Origin: an uncultured Dehalococcoidia bacterium
Lineage (GTDB): Bacteria > Chloroflexota > Dehalococcoidia > Lucifugimonadales > UBA3495
Direction of reading: 5' to 3'
Assembly (NCBI GenBank): GCA_958296445.1
Contig: OY282565.1
Location: 2,063,570-2,127,569, forward strand
DNA length: 64,000 nt
Shown: piece after piece, positions 47,311 to 55,331 of the stretch
Layout of the letters: every line of letters begins with the position of its first letter
Numbering within the stretch: the stretch's first letter is position 1
Position numbers and translations under genes: made by a program
The notes under the pieces: model-generated
The model's database searches: none
What the model saw: the letters and a program-made list of their open reading frames with translations, nothing else
What the model was told of the DNA's origin: nothing

Positions 47311-47348
47311 GGTTCCCCACAAAATCCCCTTTTTCACAGCCAGAAACA

Positions 47349-47356
47349 CTATCCCC
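47349..47356. repeat. 8-bp target-site duplication, left copy
   Basis: CTATCCCC directly abuts the outer end of element copy 1; the complement GGGGATAG abuts the outer end of copy 2 at 56842-56849. Confidence 0.8.
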
Positions 47357-47649
47357 GGTTCTGTTCCATTTGCTGGGTAGTTGGCATTAAGCGATTGTAG
47401 CTGAAGGCAGGTGATTAGGTATGTTTCAGGCAAAAGCTAAAAGGTGGGCCGCAGAGGGCTGTTTGTACTGCTGGCTTTACGTGACTTCCTGCGAGCCTTA
47501 TGGCGGTATGCTCAGCCATTGGCTACGGCATTTTATACGCGGGGTTAAGCCGATGCCGGTTCGGTTAGACCGTAACGGCAAGCATAGTGTGGTGGCCTGC
47601 AACTGTGCGGGCTGTCTAGGAAAAGCTACCCAGCAAATGGAACAGAACC
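47357..47649 (+). mobile_element. 293-bp element with perfect 24-bp terminal inverted repeats, copy 1
   Basis: The first 24 bp (47357-47380, beginning GGTTCTGTTCCATTTGC) are the exact reverse complement of the last 24 (47626-47649). The inner 245 bp encode the Cys-rich reading frame from 47421. Copy 2 at 56850-57142 is in opposite orientation and appears identical. Its right end touches the truncated nuclease gene. The 8-bp duplication and GG-starting inverted repeats are compatible with ISL3-like or other 8-bp-duplicating transposons, but no transposase is present, so this is a non-autonomous element. Confidence 0.88.
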
Positions 47650-47753
47650 CATTGACTCTATGCTGGAGGCGGTGGATACCGACCGCTACCGGCGGCAGGT
47701 GGCCGTTCTGTACTACCGCCGCGCCGGGCGTCGGCGCTCGGTCAACCGGCTGA
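47421..47753 (+). CDS. Cys-rich small ORF of the 293-bp element, read through into flank
   Basis: The first 76 codons lie inside the element: MFQAKAKRWAAEGCLYCWLY, later VACNCAGCLGK, with CxxC and CxCxxC spacings that could bind metal. The remaining codons are out-of-frame sequence from the truncated nuclease gene. An identical 76-codon segment occurs in copy 2. No known family recognised; it may be a remnant of a transposase zinc-binding N-terminus or not translated at all. Confidence 0.35.
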   Translation: MFQAKAKRWAAEGCLYCWLYVTSCEPYGGMLSHWLRHFIRGVKPMPVRLDRNGKHSVVACNCAGCLGKATQQMEQNPLTLCWRRWIPTATGGRWPFCTTAAPGVGARSTG

Positions 47754-48019
47754 TGGTGGAGCAGGGGCTGGCCCGCTGGTACAGCAATTATGGCGGGCAG
47801 GATTTGGGGCTGGAGCAGGCGGAGCGGGCGGCCCGCCGCCGCCGTCGGGGGGTCTGGTCAACCCGGCAATCCGTGGCGCCGTGGGAACACCGGCGGGGGC
47901 GGCGGCAAGCGGCGGCGGCGCGGCGCAGGCGGGCCGGGTGCCTGAAGTGGGTTGTGCTGGGGGTGGGGGTGGCGGCCGCGGTGGCGGCGCTGGTGGCGTT
48001 AGGGTTTTTGCCGCCGTGA
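47650..48019 (+). pseudogene. 5'-truncated copy of tail-anchored thermonuclease gene
   Basis: From ATGCTGGAGGCGGTGG (47660) onward it matches the 3' two-thirds of the intact nuclease gene at 57588-58130 with a few substitutions. The N-terminal part including the RLFGIDAPE active-site segment is missing, replaced by the 293-bp element. The C-terminal membrane anchor is retained. Unlikely to make an active nuclease. Confidence 0.85.
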
Positions 48020-48023
48020 CGGA

Positions 48024-48884
48024 TTAACTTTCGTTTGTGCGGGTGTGGTGCGTTGTGCGGGTGTGGTGAAAGATTAGCTGTCCGGCATAACCGGCGTATT
48101 TGCCGAAGTAATCTTGGGCTTGTTTCTGCGAACCGGAAAAGCCCATTTGTATCAACCCCCGCGCTATGTGCCGGTCAACGGGGAAGGCGTCCGTCTTGTC
48201 CAGTGAAAAGAGGGCGACGCAGTTGGCGATTTTGTCGCCGACGCCGTTCAAGTTTTTTAGTTCCTTGACTACTTCGGAGCAGGATGGGTTTTCCGCTAGA
48301 GCTGTTAGATTCAAGCTGCCGTCGCACACCATTTGCGCGGCTGATTTGACGCGGAATCCGAGTGTCGGTATTCCTTTGATTAGCGCGTTCAGTTCGTCCT
48401 CGTCGGCCGCGGCCAAGTCTGTTGGCGTTGGGAAAGTGTGCCGGATACAGTCGCCAAGACGCAGTTCCTTGCCCCATTTTTCCGACAAGTTTTCCATTGA
48501 CTCGCTTATGCGCTGAACGCTGTTGGTGGCCGAACAAATGTAGGAAATCAGGCACTCCCACGGTTCTTGGCGCATTAGCCGCAGACCTTTGTGTTGCTTT
48601 GTTAGCCCCGTCATTTGGGAATCGCGGCTGATGCTATGGCGCATTTCGTTATAGCTGCCATCAAGCCGGAAGTAGCTGCGCAGCATTTCCGCTACGGCGT
48701 TATCCGGGCCGGGGGCGCACTTGAACTCCAATTGCTTGTCGCTGGTTTGGCTGATGTGGATTAGTTGTCCGCGGATGACGCCGCTCCGGCAGCCAGTTTT
48801 TTTATCTTTTTGCCAGCGGAAGGCTTGCCCGGCGTCCAAAGTGAGGTTGAGGTTAAAGGGCTGTGCATCCGTCTCAAGTTTCAT
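48024..48884 (-). CDS. OGG1-like 8-oxoguanine DNA glycosylase/AP lyase (second of tandem paralogues)
   Basis: 286 residues from ATG 48884, which overlaps the upstream stop as ATGA. N-terminal domain with LDAGQAFRWQKD, central helix LRLMRQEPWECLISYICSATNSVQRI, and the HhH-GPD core LNGVGDKIANCVALFSLDKTDAFPVDRHIARG with the catalytic Lys and Asp. It excises oxidised purines. The 3' 440 bp are duplicated at 57143-57583. GC is lower than in its neighbours. The C-terminal HTRTTHHTRTNES contains an 18-bp tandem duplication absent from the duplicate. Confidence 0.88.
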   Translation of the reverse strand: MKLETDAQPFNLNLTLDAGQAFRWQKDKKTGCRSGVIRGQLIHISQTSDKQLEFKCAPGPDNAVAEMLRSYFRLDGSYNEMRHSISRDSQMTGLTKQHKGLRLMRQEPWECLISYICSATNSVQRISESMENLSEKWGKELRLGDCIRHTFPTPTDLAAADEDELNALIKGIPTLGFRVKSAAQMVCDGSLNLTALAENPSCSEVVKELKNLNGVGDKIANCVALFSLDKTDAFPVDRHIARGLIQMGFSGSQKQAQDYFGKYAGYAGQLIFHHTRTTHHTRTNES

Positions 48885-49798
48885 CTGCCATCCCCTTGCA
48901 ACTTTCGTTCTTTCAGGCGGCGTCCGTGGAACAGGTATTGGTTGGCGTAGCCGGCGTATTGGCCGAAGTAGGTTTGCGCCCATTGCAGGAGGGCGCGGTT
49001 GGTGGGGGTTTTTTGGTTGGGGAAGTACCATTCGGCTAGGGCGCGGCGCACCCAGACGTCTATGGGGAAGGCTTGTAGCTTTTCTAGGGACATCAGGGCG
49101 ATGCAGTCGGCGATTTTGTCTCCGATGCCTTTTAGGGCCATCAGCTCCGCTTTGACTTCGGGGTAGGGGGCGGTTGTCAGGTAGTCTAAGTCTAGGCGTT
49201 TTTCGGCGACGGCTAGGGCGGCTTGGTGGACGTAGGGGGCGCGGAAGCCCAGCTTTAGTTGCCGCAGTTCCAGTTCGCCGGCTTCGGCTAGGTCGGCGGG
49301 GGTTGGGAATGTGGAGCGGCGGTGGCCGTTGAGCGTCAGGGGCGAGCCGAATTGGTCGGACATACGCTCCATATTACGGTGGATGGTTTCGATGTTGGAG
49401 TTGGCGGAGCAGATAAAGGCTATCAGGCATTCCCATGGTTCTTGGCGCAGCACGCGGAGGCCGGGGTGGCGTTCTACTTGGGCGGCCACGTTGGAGTCGC
49501 CGTTTATTTCCGCGTAGATGGCCTCGATGTTGTCGTCCAGCCGCAGGTGCTCGCGGATTCGGGGGGCCATTGCTTCCGGGGGCGATGGGGCGGAATGGAA
49601 TTCTAGGGATGCGCTCACCCCGGCCGCTTTCCCGGAGGGAGAGGGGGGGGTGTGCTGGCGGATAAGCACTAGGTCGCCGCGCAGGACGCCGCTGCACCAC
49701 TCGCCTTGGCGTTTCCAGCGGTGGGCTTGGCCGCCTAGGAGGCTGGCTTCCAAGTCTAGGGGCTGGCGGATTTCAAGAAAGGCGGATGCTGCCGCCAC
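48881..49798 (-). CDS. OGG1-like 8-oxoguanine DNA glycosylase/AP lyase (first of tandem paralogues)
   Basis: 305 residues from GTG 49798, overlapping the end of dinG by 26 bp. LLGGQAHRWKRQGEW, LRVLRQEPWECLIAFICSANSNIETIH and LKGIGDKIADCIALMSLEKLQAFPIDVWVRR give the OGG1 domain order with catalytic Lys and Asp. A Pro/Ser/Gly stretch (TPPSPSGKAAGVSA, near 55) derives from a dispersed repeat read in frame. It forms an operon with dinG and the second glycosylase. Confidence 0.88.
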   Translation of the reverse strand: MAAASAFLEIRQPLDLEASLLGGQAHRWKRQGEWCSGVLRGDLVLIRQHTPPSPSGKAAGVSASLEFHSAPSPPEAMAPRIREHLRLDDNIEAIYAEINGDSNVAAQVERHPGLRVLRQEPWECLIAFICSANSNIETIHRNMERMSDQFGSPLTLNGHRRSTFPTPADLAEAGELELRQLKLGFRAPYVHQAALAVAEKRLDLDYLTTAPYPEVKAELMALKGIGDKIADCIALMSLEKLQAFPIDVWVRRALAEWYFPNQKTPTNRALLQWAQTYFGQYAGYANQYLFHGRRLKERKLQGDGR

Positions 49799-52709
49799 GG
49801 CGTCCCCCTTCCAGCCAGCCGGCTGCCAGAGGCCCTACGTTGCCGGTGAGGCAGGGCGTGTGGCGGCAGGGGGGCATTGAGTTCTGAAAGGAGCGCCCGT
49901 AGCCGTGGGTGATGATTCTGGAATCCAGCACCACTATGTTGCCGCGGTCGTCTTTGTTGCGAATCAGACGCCCGATGCCTTGCCGGAAACGCAGCACGGC
50001 GTTGGGGATGGAGTATTCGTTGAAGGGGTCATCGTAGAGACGGGAACGGGACTGCACGATGGGGTCGGTAGGCACCTGAAAGGGCAGGCGGGCAATGACT
50101 AGGGCTTTCAGCAGGCCGGAGGGGGGGTCTATGCCTTCCCAGAAACTGGCGGTTCCCAATAGCACGCTGCGGGGTTCCTCGAGGAAAGCGGACATCAGGT
50201 AGGGGGCGGAACCGTCCACGCCCTGGGCCAGCACCGGGATGCCGTGGGGCTCCAGTTGGGGGCGCAGGCGCTGGGCTACCGCCCGCAGGGACGAGTGGGA
50301 GGTGAACAGGGCCAGAGTCCGGCCGTCCAGGGCCTGGCCTAGCTGGGCCAGGACTCCGCTGATCGCGTTCACGTAGCCGTTGGCGTTGGGCTGCGGCATA
50401 TCCTCGGGGATGAGGGCCTGGGCGGCCCTTTCGTAATCGAAGGGCGAACCTACCAGCAGTTCGTCGGCGTTTTTGGTGACGCCGACGCGCCGCTTTAGGT
50501 ACTCGAAATCGCCGTTGGCGCTGAGGGTTGCACTGGTCAGCACCACGCAGTCTTTTTCGTCGAACAGCTTTTCCGACAGGATGCCGCTTACGTCCAGCGG
50601 GGCGGAATGGAGGGACAGGGCGTTTTGGGACGGGTTGACGTTGAGCCAGTGGATGGATTCCTGGGCGGTTTCGGCGTCGGCGCCTAGGATGGACTTGAGG
50701 CGGATTGCCAGAGACTCTAGGTTTTCCGACAGGGCGGCGGCTTCCACCAGCAGGGCGGGCTGGGCGGACGCGGCGGAGTCTAGGAAATTCCGCAGGTGGG
50801 CGACGGCGTTGCAGGCTTGGATTAGCCGGGCGTCTAGGTTTTCCCAAGCCAGATACAGCTCGCCCCAGGCCGGGGAGTTGCGGATTTCGGGGGTGATGAG
50901 GAGCTGGTTCTGTTCGCCTTGGTCGCGTTTGCGGCCCCGGCGCTGGGCGGAGTGGAGGAGTTCCACGGCGCCGAACAGCCGTTCCCAAGACTCGCGCAGG
51001 CGCGGCCCCTCGGATTCCACCGCCGACATCGCGTTTTGGCCTAGGTTGAGGGCCGCTGTGTCCGACCCTTCGGCGGCTAGGGTTTGGCGCACGTCTGCGG
51101 CTAGGCGGCCAACCGGCTCCCAGGCGCGTTCTAGGTCGCCTTGGGACAGCTCAAAACCGAACTGGCTAGTGGCGGCGTCTTCCAAGTGGTGGGCTTCGTC
51201 TATGATGACGTTCCGGTATTCGGGGATCAGGCCGCTGCCGAAGGCTAGGTCGGCCATCAGCAGGGCGTGGTTGACTACGATGATGTGGGCCTGCTCGGCC
51301 CGTTGCCGGGCGGCCCGCAGGAAGCAGGGGCGGTCGCCGTTGGGCGAGGCCCGCATATCTAGGCAGAAGCCCTTTTCCCCGGCTGAGATGTGGCTCCAGG
51401 TTGCGGCGTCGCGTCCCAGCAGGTTGATTTCGCTGCGGTCGCCCGATTCGGTGTCTTGTAGCCATACCGAGGTTTTGGCGAGGAGTTTGGCGTCTTCCAC
51501 CGACAGCGATTCGCTGCGGGATAGCTGGCTCCAGCGGCGCAGGCAGAGGTAGTTGGCCCGCCCTTTGAGCAGGGCTACTTTTAGGGCGCCGGGTTCGAGC
51601 ATTCCCGATTGCTCCAGAACGTTTTGCAGGGCGGGAATGTCCTTGCCGGTAAGCTGTTCCTGTAGGTTGATGGTGTTGGTGGATACTACTACCCGCTGGC
51701 CGGTGGAGATGGCGAAAAGGGCCGCCGGAAGCAGGTAGGCCAGCGATTTGCCTACGCCGGTGCCGCCCTCGATTATCAGGTGCCGCCCGCCGTAGATGGC
51801 GCTTGTGACCGCATCGAGCATTTCTTCCTGTTCCGGGCGATGCTCGAAGCCGCCGAAGGCTTGGGCGAAGGGGCCGTTTGGGCCGAGCATACCGGGAATC
51901 CGCTCTTTGTCGGCGTCTTTCCCGTTGGCGCCGCTCTGGCCGGGCTTTTCCGGCTTCGGGGCGGGATGGATGGGGGCGATCCGCTGGGATAGTTTCTCGA
52001 GGTTCAGGCCCGATGGCCCGGTTTGTACCCCCCTGGTATTCCCCCCCTCGGGGGGGGAGTGAGGGGGGGGTGTCTGGGCGGCGGCTAGGCCGGACAGCGC
52101 GGGGTACAGGGGCCAGTTGCTGCGCCGGGCCAAGTCGGTGACGTAGGCCAGTAGCCCGGCGTCCTGCCCGGCGGCGATGCGGAGCAGCCTTACAAAGAGT
52201 TCCTTATGGGCTAGGGCGTCGTGTATGGCGCGGTGGCTGCGCTGGTCTCTTTTGCTTTGCTCCATCTGGATGCCGAGGTCGCTAATCAGCCGGGACAGGG
52301 AGTAGCGGGTCTGCGAGGGCAGGAAGACGGTAGCCAGCTCCAGGGTATCGTAGGCGGGGTTGATAAGGGTCAGGCCGTGGGACGACAGAAAGCCCAAGTC
52401 GAACTGCACGCTGTGGCCGATTATCGGGTCGTTCCCGATAAATTCGGCTAGGTTGTCGCGTATCTGGGGGAAAGACGGGGCGCGGCGGATGTCTTGGGGG
52501 GTGATGCCGGTGTAGCGCTGGATGAAATCGGGAATATCGCGGCCCGGGTTGATAAAGGTTTGGTAGGTGTCCAGCACTTCGTCGCCCCGGAACCGCACTG
52601 CGCCGACTTCTAGGATGGCGTCGGTGTCGGACTTCAGGCCGGTGGTTTCCAAGTCAATGGAAACGCAGGTTTGTTCCAAGGGAGAAAGTAAACGCTGAGT
52701 CGAGGTCAT
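49773..52709 (-). CDS. dinG: DnaQ-like exonuclease/DinG helicase fusion
   Basis: 978 residues from ATG 52709; upstream in-frame sequence contains a VIPAKAGIR repeat artefact and is not coding. Residues ~15-180 are a DEDDh exonuclease (SIDLETTGLKSD, IGHSVQFDLGFL, HRAIHDALAH). Then an XPD-type helicase: EGGTGVGKSLAYLLPA (Walker A), VIIDEAHHLEDA (DEAH), LGTASFWEGIDPPSG and RFRQGIGRLIRN. Only three Cys are visible in the iron-sulfur region (NYLC, GFC, RPC), so cluster binding is doubtful. A Pro/Gly linker near residue 220 comes from a repeat. Role in DNA repair. Confidence 0.92.
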   Translation of the reverse strand: MTSTQRLLSPLEQTCVSIDLETTGLKSDTDAILEVGAVRFRGDEVLDTYQTFINPGRDIPDFIQRYTGITPQDIRRAPSFPQIRDNLAEFIGNDPIIGHSVQFDLGFLSSHGLTLINPAYDTLELATVFLPSQTRYSLSRLISDLGIQMEQSKRDQRSHRAIHDALAHKELFVRLLRIAAGQDAGLLAYVTDLARRSNWPLYPALSGLAAAQTPPPHSPPEGGNTRGVQTGPSGLNLEKLSQRIAPIHPAPKPEKPGQSGANGKDADKERIPGMLGPNGPFAQAFGGFEHRPEQEEMLDAVTSAIYGGRHLIIEGGTGVGKSLAYLLPAALFAISTGQRVVVSTNTINLQEQLTGKDIPALQNVLEQSGMLEPGALKVALLKGRANYLCLRRWSQLSRSESLSVEDAKLLAKTSVWLQDTESGDRSEINLLGRDAATWSHISAGEKGFCLDMRASPNGDRPCFLRAARQRAEQAHIIVVNHALLMADLAFGSGLIPEYRNVIIDEAHHLEDAATSQFGFELSQGDLERAWEPVGRLAADVRQTLAAEGSDTAALNLGQNAMSAVESEGPRLRESWERLFGAVELLHSAQRRGRKRDQGEQNQLLITPEIRNSPAWGELYLAWENLDARLIQACNAVAHLRNFLDSAASAQPALLVEAAALSENLESLAIRLKSILGADAETAQESIHWLNVNPSQNALSLHSAPLDVSGILSEKLFDEKDCVVLTSATLSANGDFEYLKRRVGVTKNADELLVGSPFDYERAAQALIPEDMPQPNANGYVNAISGVLAQLGQALDGRTLALFTSHSSLRAVAQRLRPQLEPHGIPVLAQGVDGSAPYLMSAFLEEPRSVLLGTASFWEGIDPPSGLLKALVIARLPFQVPTDPIVQSRSRLYDDPFNEYSIPNAVLRFRQGIGRLIRNKDDRGNIVVLDSRIITHGYGRSFQNSMPPCRHTPCLTGNVGPLAAGWLEGGRRGGSIRLS

Positions 52710-52848
52710 CACACCCCCATCCTGGCCCTGCGGCTTTGCGGCGCGGGGCAAGGGGAGTTTAGCACGGACGCTGCCGGGGTTCGAGGGCGGGATGTCATAA
52801 GTTGGGGGTTTTCCATAACGGGACGCCTTGGGCGTTGTAAGGGCAATG

Positions 52849-52875
52849 CGGATTCCCGCCTTTGCGGGAATGACG
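52849..52875. repeat. Interspersed TTCCCGCCTTTGCGGGAA palindrome
   Basis: GATTCCCGCCTTTGCGGGAA, related to those at 43805 and 63952. Located between dinG and the nitronate monooxygenase gene. Confidence 0.65.
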
Positions 52876-52896
52876 GGCGGGAAAGGAATCGGCCAA

Positions 52897-53880
52897 TCAG
52901 GGCCGTTCCTGGAGTCTTTCCGGCAGGCCGCGCAGGATGTCCTCGGCTTGCTGGCAGATGCCTTGCACCACTTCCCCGGCCGGGCGTATGGCGTGGATTT
53001 GGCCGGCGCCCTGCCCCATATACACCGATGCCAGTTCCGGGTTGTGTTGGGCGCGGGCTTGGGCGACGTCCGAGGCCAGCTCCTCACGGCGGGCTAGAAT
53101 ATCCGCGTCTTTCCCGTGCCATTGTCGCACCATTTCGTTGCGGTAAACCCGGCCGGCTATCCCGTCGGGCCAGGGGTCGTTGCCCAGCAGGTCATAGAGC
53201 CGGGTGTAGACGGTATCTTGGCCCCCTGAGAGCAGGATTTGCTCCTTAAAGGCTTGGGGGACTTCCACGGCTTCCGGGGTGGTTAATAGGGCGGTGCCTA
53301 GGGATGCGCCTTCGGCTCCGGCGGCCAATGCTCCGGCCAAGGCGCGGCCGGTGGTGATGCCCCCGGCGGCCAGCACCGGGACGTGGGGGAACCTATCTAC
53401 CAGCTCGACCAGCAGGGGCAGGAGGTTCATTTCGCCGGTATGCCCGCCGGCTTCGTTGCCTTGGGCCAGCAGTACGTCGGCCCCGGCGTCTAGGGCCAAC
53501 TGCGCGGCTTCCGGTGATTGCACTTGGCAGATAGTAAGGGCTCCGGCGTCTTTGGCCCGGGCCAGCCAGGGGCGCGGGTCGGCGAAGGAAAATATCACTA
53601 CCGGCGCTTGTTCCGCTAGGGCAATCTCAAAGTTCTGCGGGTTGGCATCAAGCAAGTGGGTTATAAAGCCGACGCCGAAAGGTTGGGCGGTTTGGGCGCG
53701 GATAAATTCTAGCTGCTGCCGGAACCAGTCCGGGCCGAAAGCGTTGCTGCCGCCAAAGGTTCCCAACCCCCCGGCCAGCGAAACGGCCGCGGCCAATTCG
53801 CCGCCGCTGTGATTGCTCATAGGGGCGGACATTAGCGGGTAGTCTAGGTTTAGCAAGTGGGTAAAGCGGGTTGGCAGCAT
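52897..53880 (-). CDS. Nitronate monooxygenase (2-nitropropane dioxygenase-like)
   Basis: 327 residues. TIM barrel with FMN site: YPLMSAPMSNHSGGELAAAVSLAGGLGTFGG, GADVLLAQGNEAGGHTGE (catalytic His in AGGHTG) and VPVLAAGGITTGRALAGALAAGAEGASLGTALL (phosphate loop; quoted in part). Uses FMN and O2 to oxidise nitronates, or acts as an enoyl reductase in related members. Opens the minus-strand run towards dinG. Confidence 0.9.
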   Translation of the reverse strand: MLPTRFTHLLNLDYPLMSAPMSNHSGGELAAAVSLAGGLGTFGGSNAFGPDWFRQQLEFIRAQTAQPFGVGFITHLLDANPQNFEIALAEQAPVVIFSFADPRPWLARAKDAGALTICQVQSPEAAQLALDAGADVLLAQGNEAGGHTGEMNLLPLLVELVDRFPHVPVLAAGGITTGRALAGALAAGAEGASLGTALLTTPEAVEVPQAFKEQILLSGGQDTVYTRLYDLLGNDPWPDGIAGRVYRNEMVRQWHGKDADILARREELASDVAQARAQHNPELASVYMGQGAGQIHAIRPAGEVVQGICQQAEDILRGLPERLQERP

Positions 53881-53914
53881 AACGGGCTTTTCCTTTATCT
53901 ATATGATGCGCGGG

Positions 53915-54613
53915 TTAGGCGGAATAGCGGCGGATGGCGCCGTGGCGCAGGCCCACTACCGGGTGGTATTGGCCGGAATGGAGGGCTTTCAGGAATTCGG
54001 CTTCGGTGGTTATTTCGTCGTGAAACTCGGTTACGAACTTGCCTAGGCCGTGGAGGGAATGGGCGTCGCTGCCGCCGGTTACGGGCAGGTTGAGCAGTCC
54101 GGCGACTTTGAGGGCGAAGTCGTTTTCGCGGTCTATGGTGCCGCCGTTGGCGACTTCTACGGCGTCGGCCAGCTTGAACACGGGATGCTCTAGGGCTTCC
54201 TCGGGGGCGTTGGGCAGTTCGTCGGGCACTGACTGGTAAATCAGGGCGCGGGAGCGGTTGCCGTTGCCGCTCAGGACGCCGCGGAAGGGATGGGCGGTGA
54301 TGACGAATCCCCCGGCGGCGGTGGCGGCCCGGCGCAGTTCGGCGGCCTTGTTGAAACCGGGCTGGTAGCGGTCGAGGCCGAAGGCCAGCATATGGCCCAT
54401 ATCGGTTTCGACTTCCATAGCCCGTATCAGGACGACGCTGTGGAGGGCGGCGAATTTCTGAAACTCGTGGCGGTCCCACGGCCCGGCGTGTTCGGTGATG
54501 CAAAGGCCGCGCAGCCCCAGCCGGTCGGCTTCCAGCACCATATCTTCGGGGGTGAGGCTGCTGTCGCTGCTGCCTTTGGTGGTGTGTATGTGCAGGTCAA
54601 AGAGTCGGGCCAT
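53915..54613 (-). CDS. PHP-domain metal-dependent phosphoesterase
   Basis: 232 residues. FDLHIHTTKGSSDSSLTPEDM (HxH metal motif), GLRGLCITEHAGPWD, VLIRAMEVETDMGHMLAFG, FVITAHPFRG and NLPVTGGSDAHSLHGLG supply the ordered metal ligands of the PHP family. Probably a phosphatase or nuclease of small substrates; not a polymerase PHP. Confidence 0.87.
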   Translation of the reverse strand: MARLFDLHIHTTKGSSDSSLTPEDMVLEADRLGLRGLCITEHAGPWDRHEFQKFAALHSVVLIRAMEVETDMGHMLAFGLDRYQPGFNKAAELRRAATAAGGFVITAHPFRGVLSGNGNRSRALIYQSVPDELPNAPEEALEHPVFKLADAVEVANGGTIDRENDFALKVAGLLNLPVTGGSDAHSLHGLGKFVTEFHDEITTEAEFLKALHSGQYHPVVGLRHGAIRRYSA

Positions 54614-54705
54614 AGGGGTAATGCCACCTCACTCGGGACTGGGTCCGGGGGACTGGGTTAAGTCTAGGGGTTGCTACGATTTCCGTCAACGGCTGTTTTC
54701 CGGGG

Positions 54706-54750
54706 ATTAACCGCAGAGGGCACAGAGGGAGCAGAGATTTTTTTGATTTT
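54706..54750. repeat. CGCAGAG-family repeat
   Basis: ATTAACCGCAGAGGGCACAG followed by AGGGAGCAGAGA, a run of three GCAGAG-type heptads without the opposing arm. Confidence 0.6.
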
Positions 54751-54772
54751 CTTTGGGGTTACTATGGTCTGC

Positions 54773-55267
54773 TTAAGGCCGGGGTGGTTGGGCCATTGCT
54801 TCGGCTAGGGCCGGGAAGCGGGATAGGGGCAGGACTTGGCCGGTCTGTTCGTAGTGGCCTATCAGCTCGCGCAGGTCGTCGGGTACGCGGCGGGTGGTTT
54901 CGGTGGCGGCGTCGTAGCCTACGTATACTGCCTGGATGGTGGTTAGCAGCAGCTCCGGGCTGGGGCGGTACAGCTCCAGATCCATAATCAGGCTGGTGTT
55001 GCCGATGCTGGATACGCGGACATAGGCTTGGATGATTTCGTCCACGCGGGCCGGGGCCTTGAATTCTAGTGTGGTCTTGACTATCACCAAGTCGAAGTAG
55101 CCCGATTGGGGCAGGCGGTAGATGCCGATGCCTAAGTTGCGGTAATACTCGGCCTGGGCCACTTCTAGGTAGCCTAGATAGGCGCCGTTGAATACGATGC
55201 CTTGGGCGTCGCCTTCCATCCAGCGCACGCGAAACTCGGTTCGGAACTTGAAATCGGCTTTGGGCAT
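54773..55267 (-). CDS. Acyl-CoA thioesterase (YbgC/4HBT hotdog family)
   Basis: 164 residues. EFRVRWMEGDAQGIVFNGAYLGYLEVAQAEYYR carries the 4HBT catalytic-type D in GDAQGIVF, with FEL-strands LVIVKTTLEFKAPARVDEIIQAYVRV. Hydrolyses acyl-CoA in the cytosol. Fits the carboxylic-acid metabolism of the region. Confidence 0.9.
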   Translation of the reverse strand: MPKADFKFRTEFRVRWMEGDAQGIVFNGAYLGYLEVAQAEYYRNLGIGIYRLPQSGYFDLVIVKTTLEFKAPARVDEIIQAYVRVSSIGNTSLIMDLELYRPSPELLLTTIQAVYVGYDAATETTRRVPDDLRELIGHYEQTGQVLPLSRFPALAEAMAQPPRP

Positions 55268-55280
55268 ATTTCTCCCTAGA

Positions 55281-55312
55281 TAACCTTAAGAGGGCGCAGA
55301 GGTTTTTCTGAT
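55281..55312. repeat. CGCAGAG-family repeat (short)
   Basis: AACCTTAAGAGGGCGCAGAG, a single-arm member between thioesterase and trmD. Confidence 0.5.
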
Positions 55313-55331
55313 GTATCGGGGCGTTCCGGGG

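Noticed and set aside
52710-53087. N-terminal extension of dinG
   Set aside because: It contains the VIPAKAGIR reading of an intergenic palindrome and overlaps the end of the upstream gene; ATG 52709 fits the family start.
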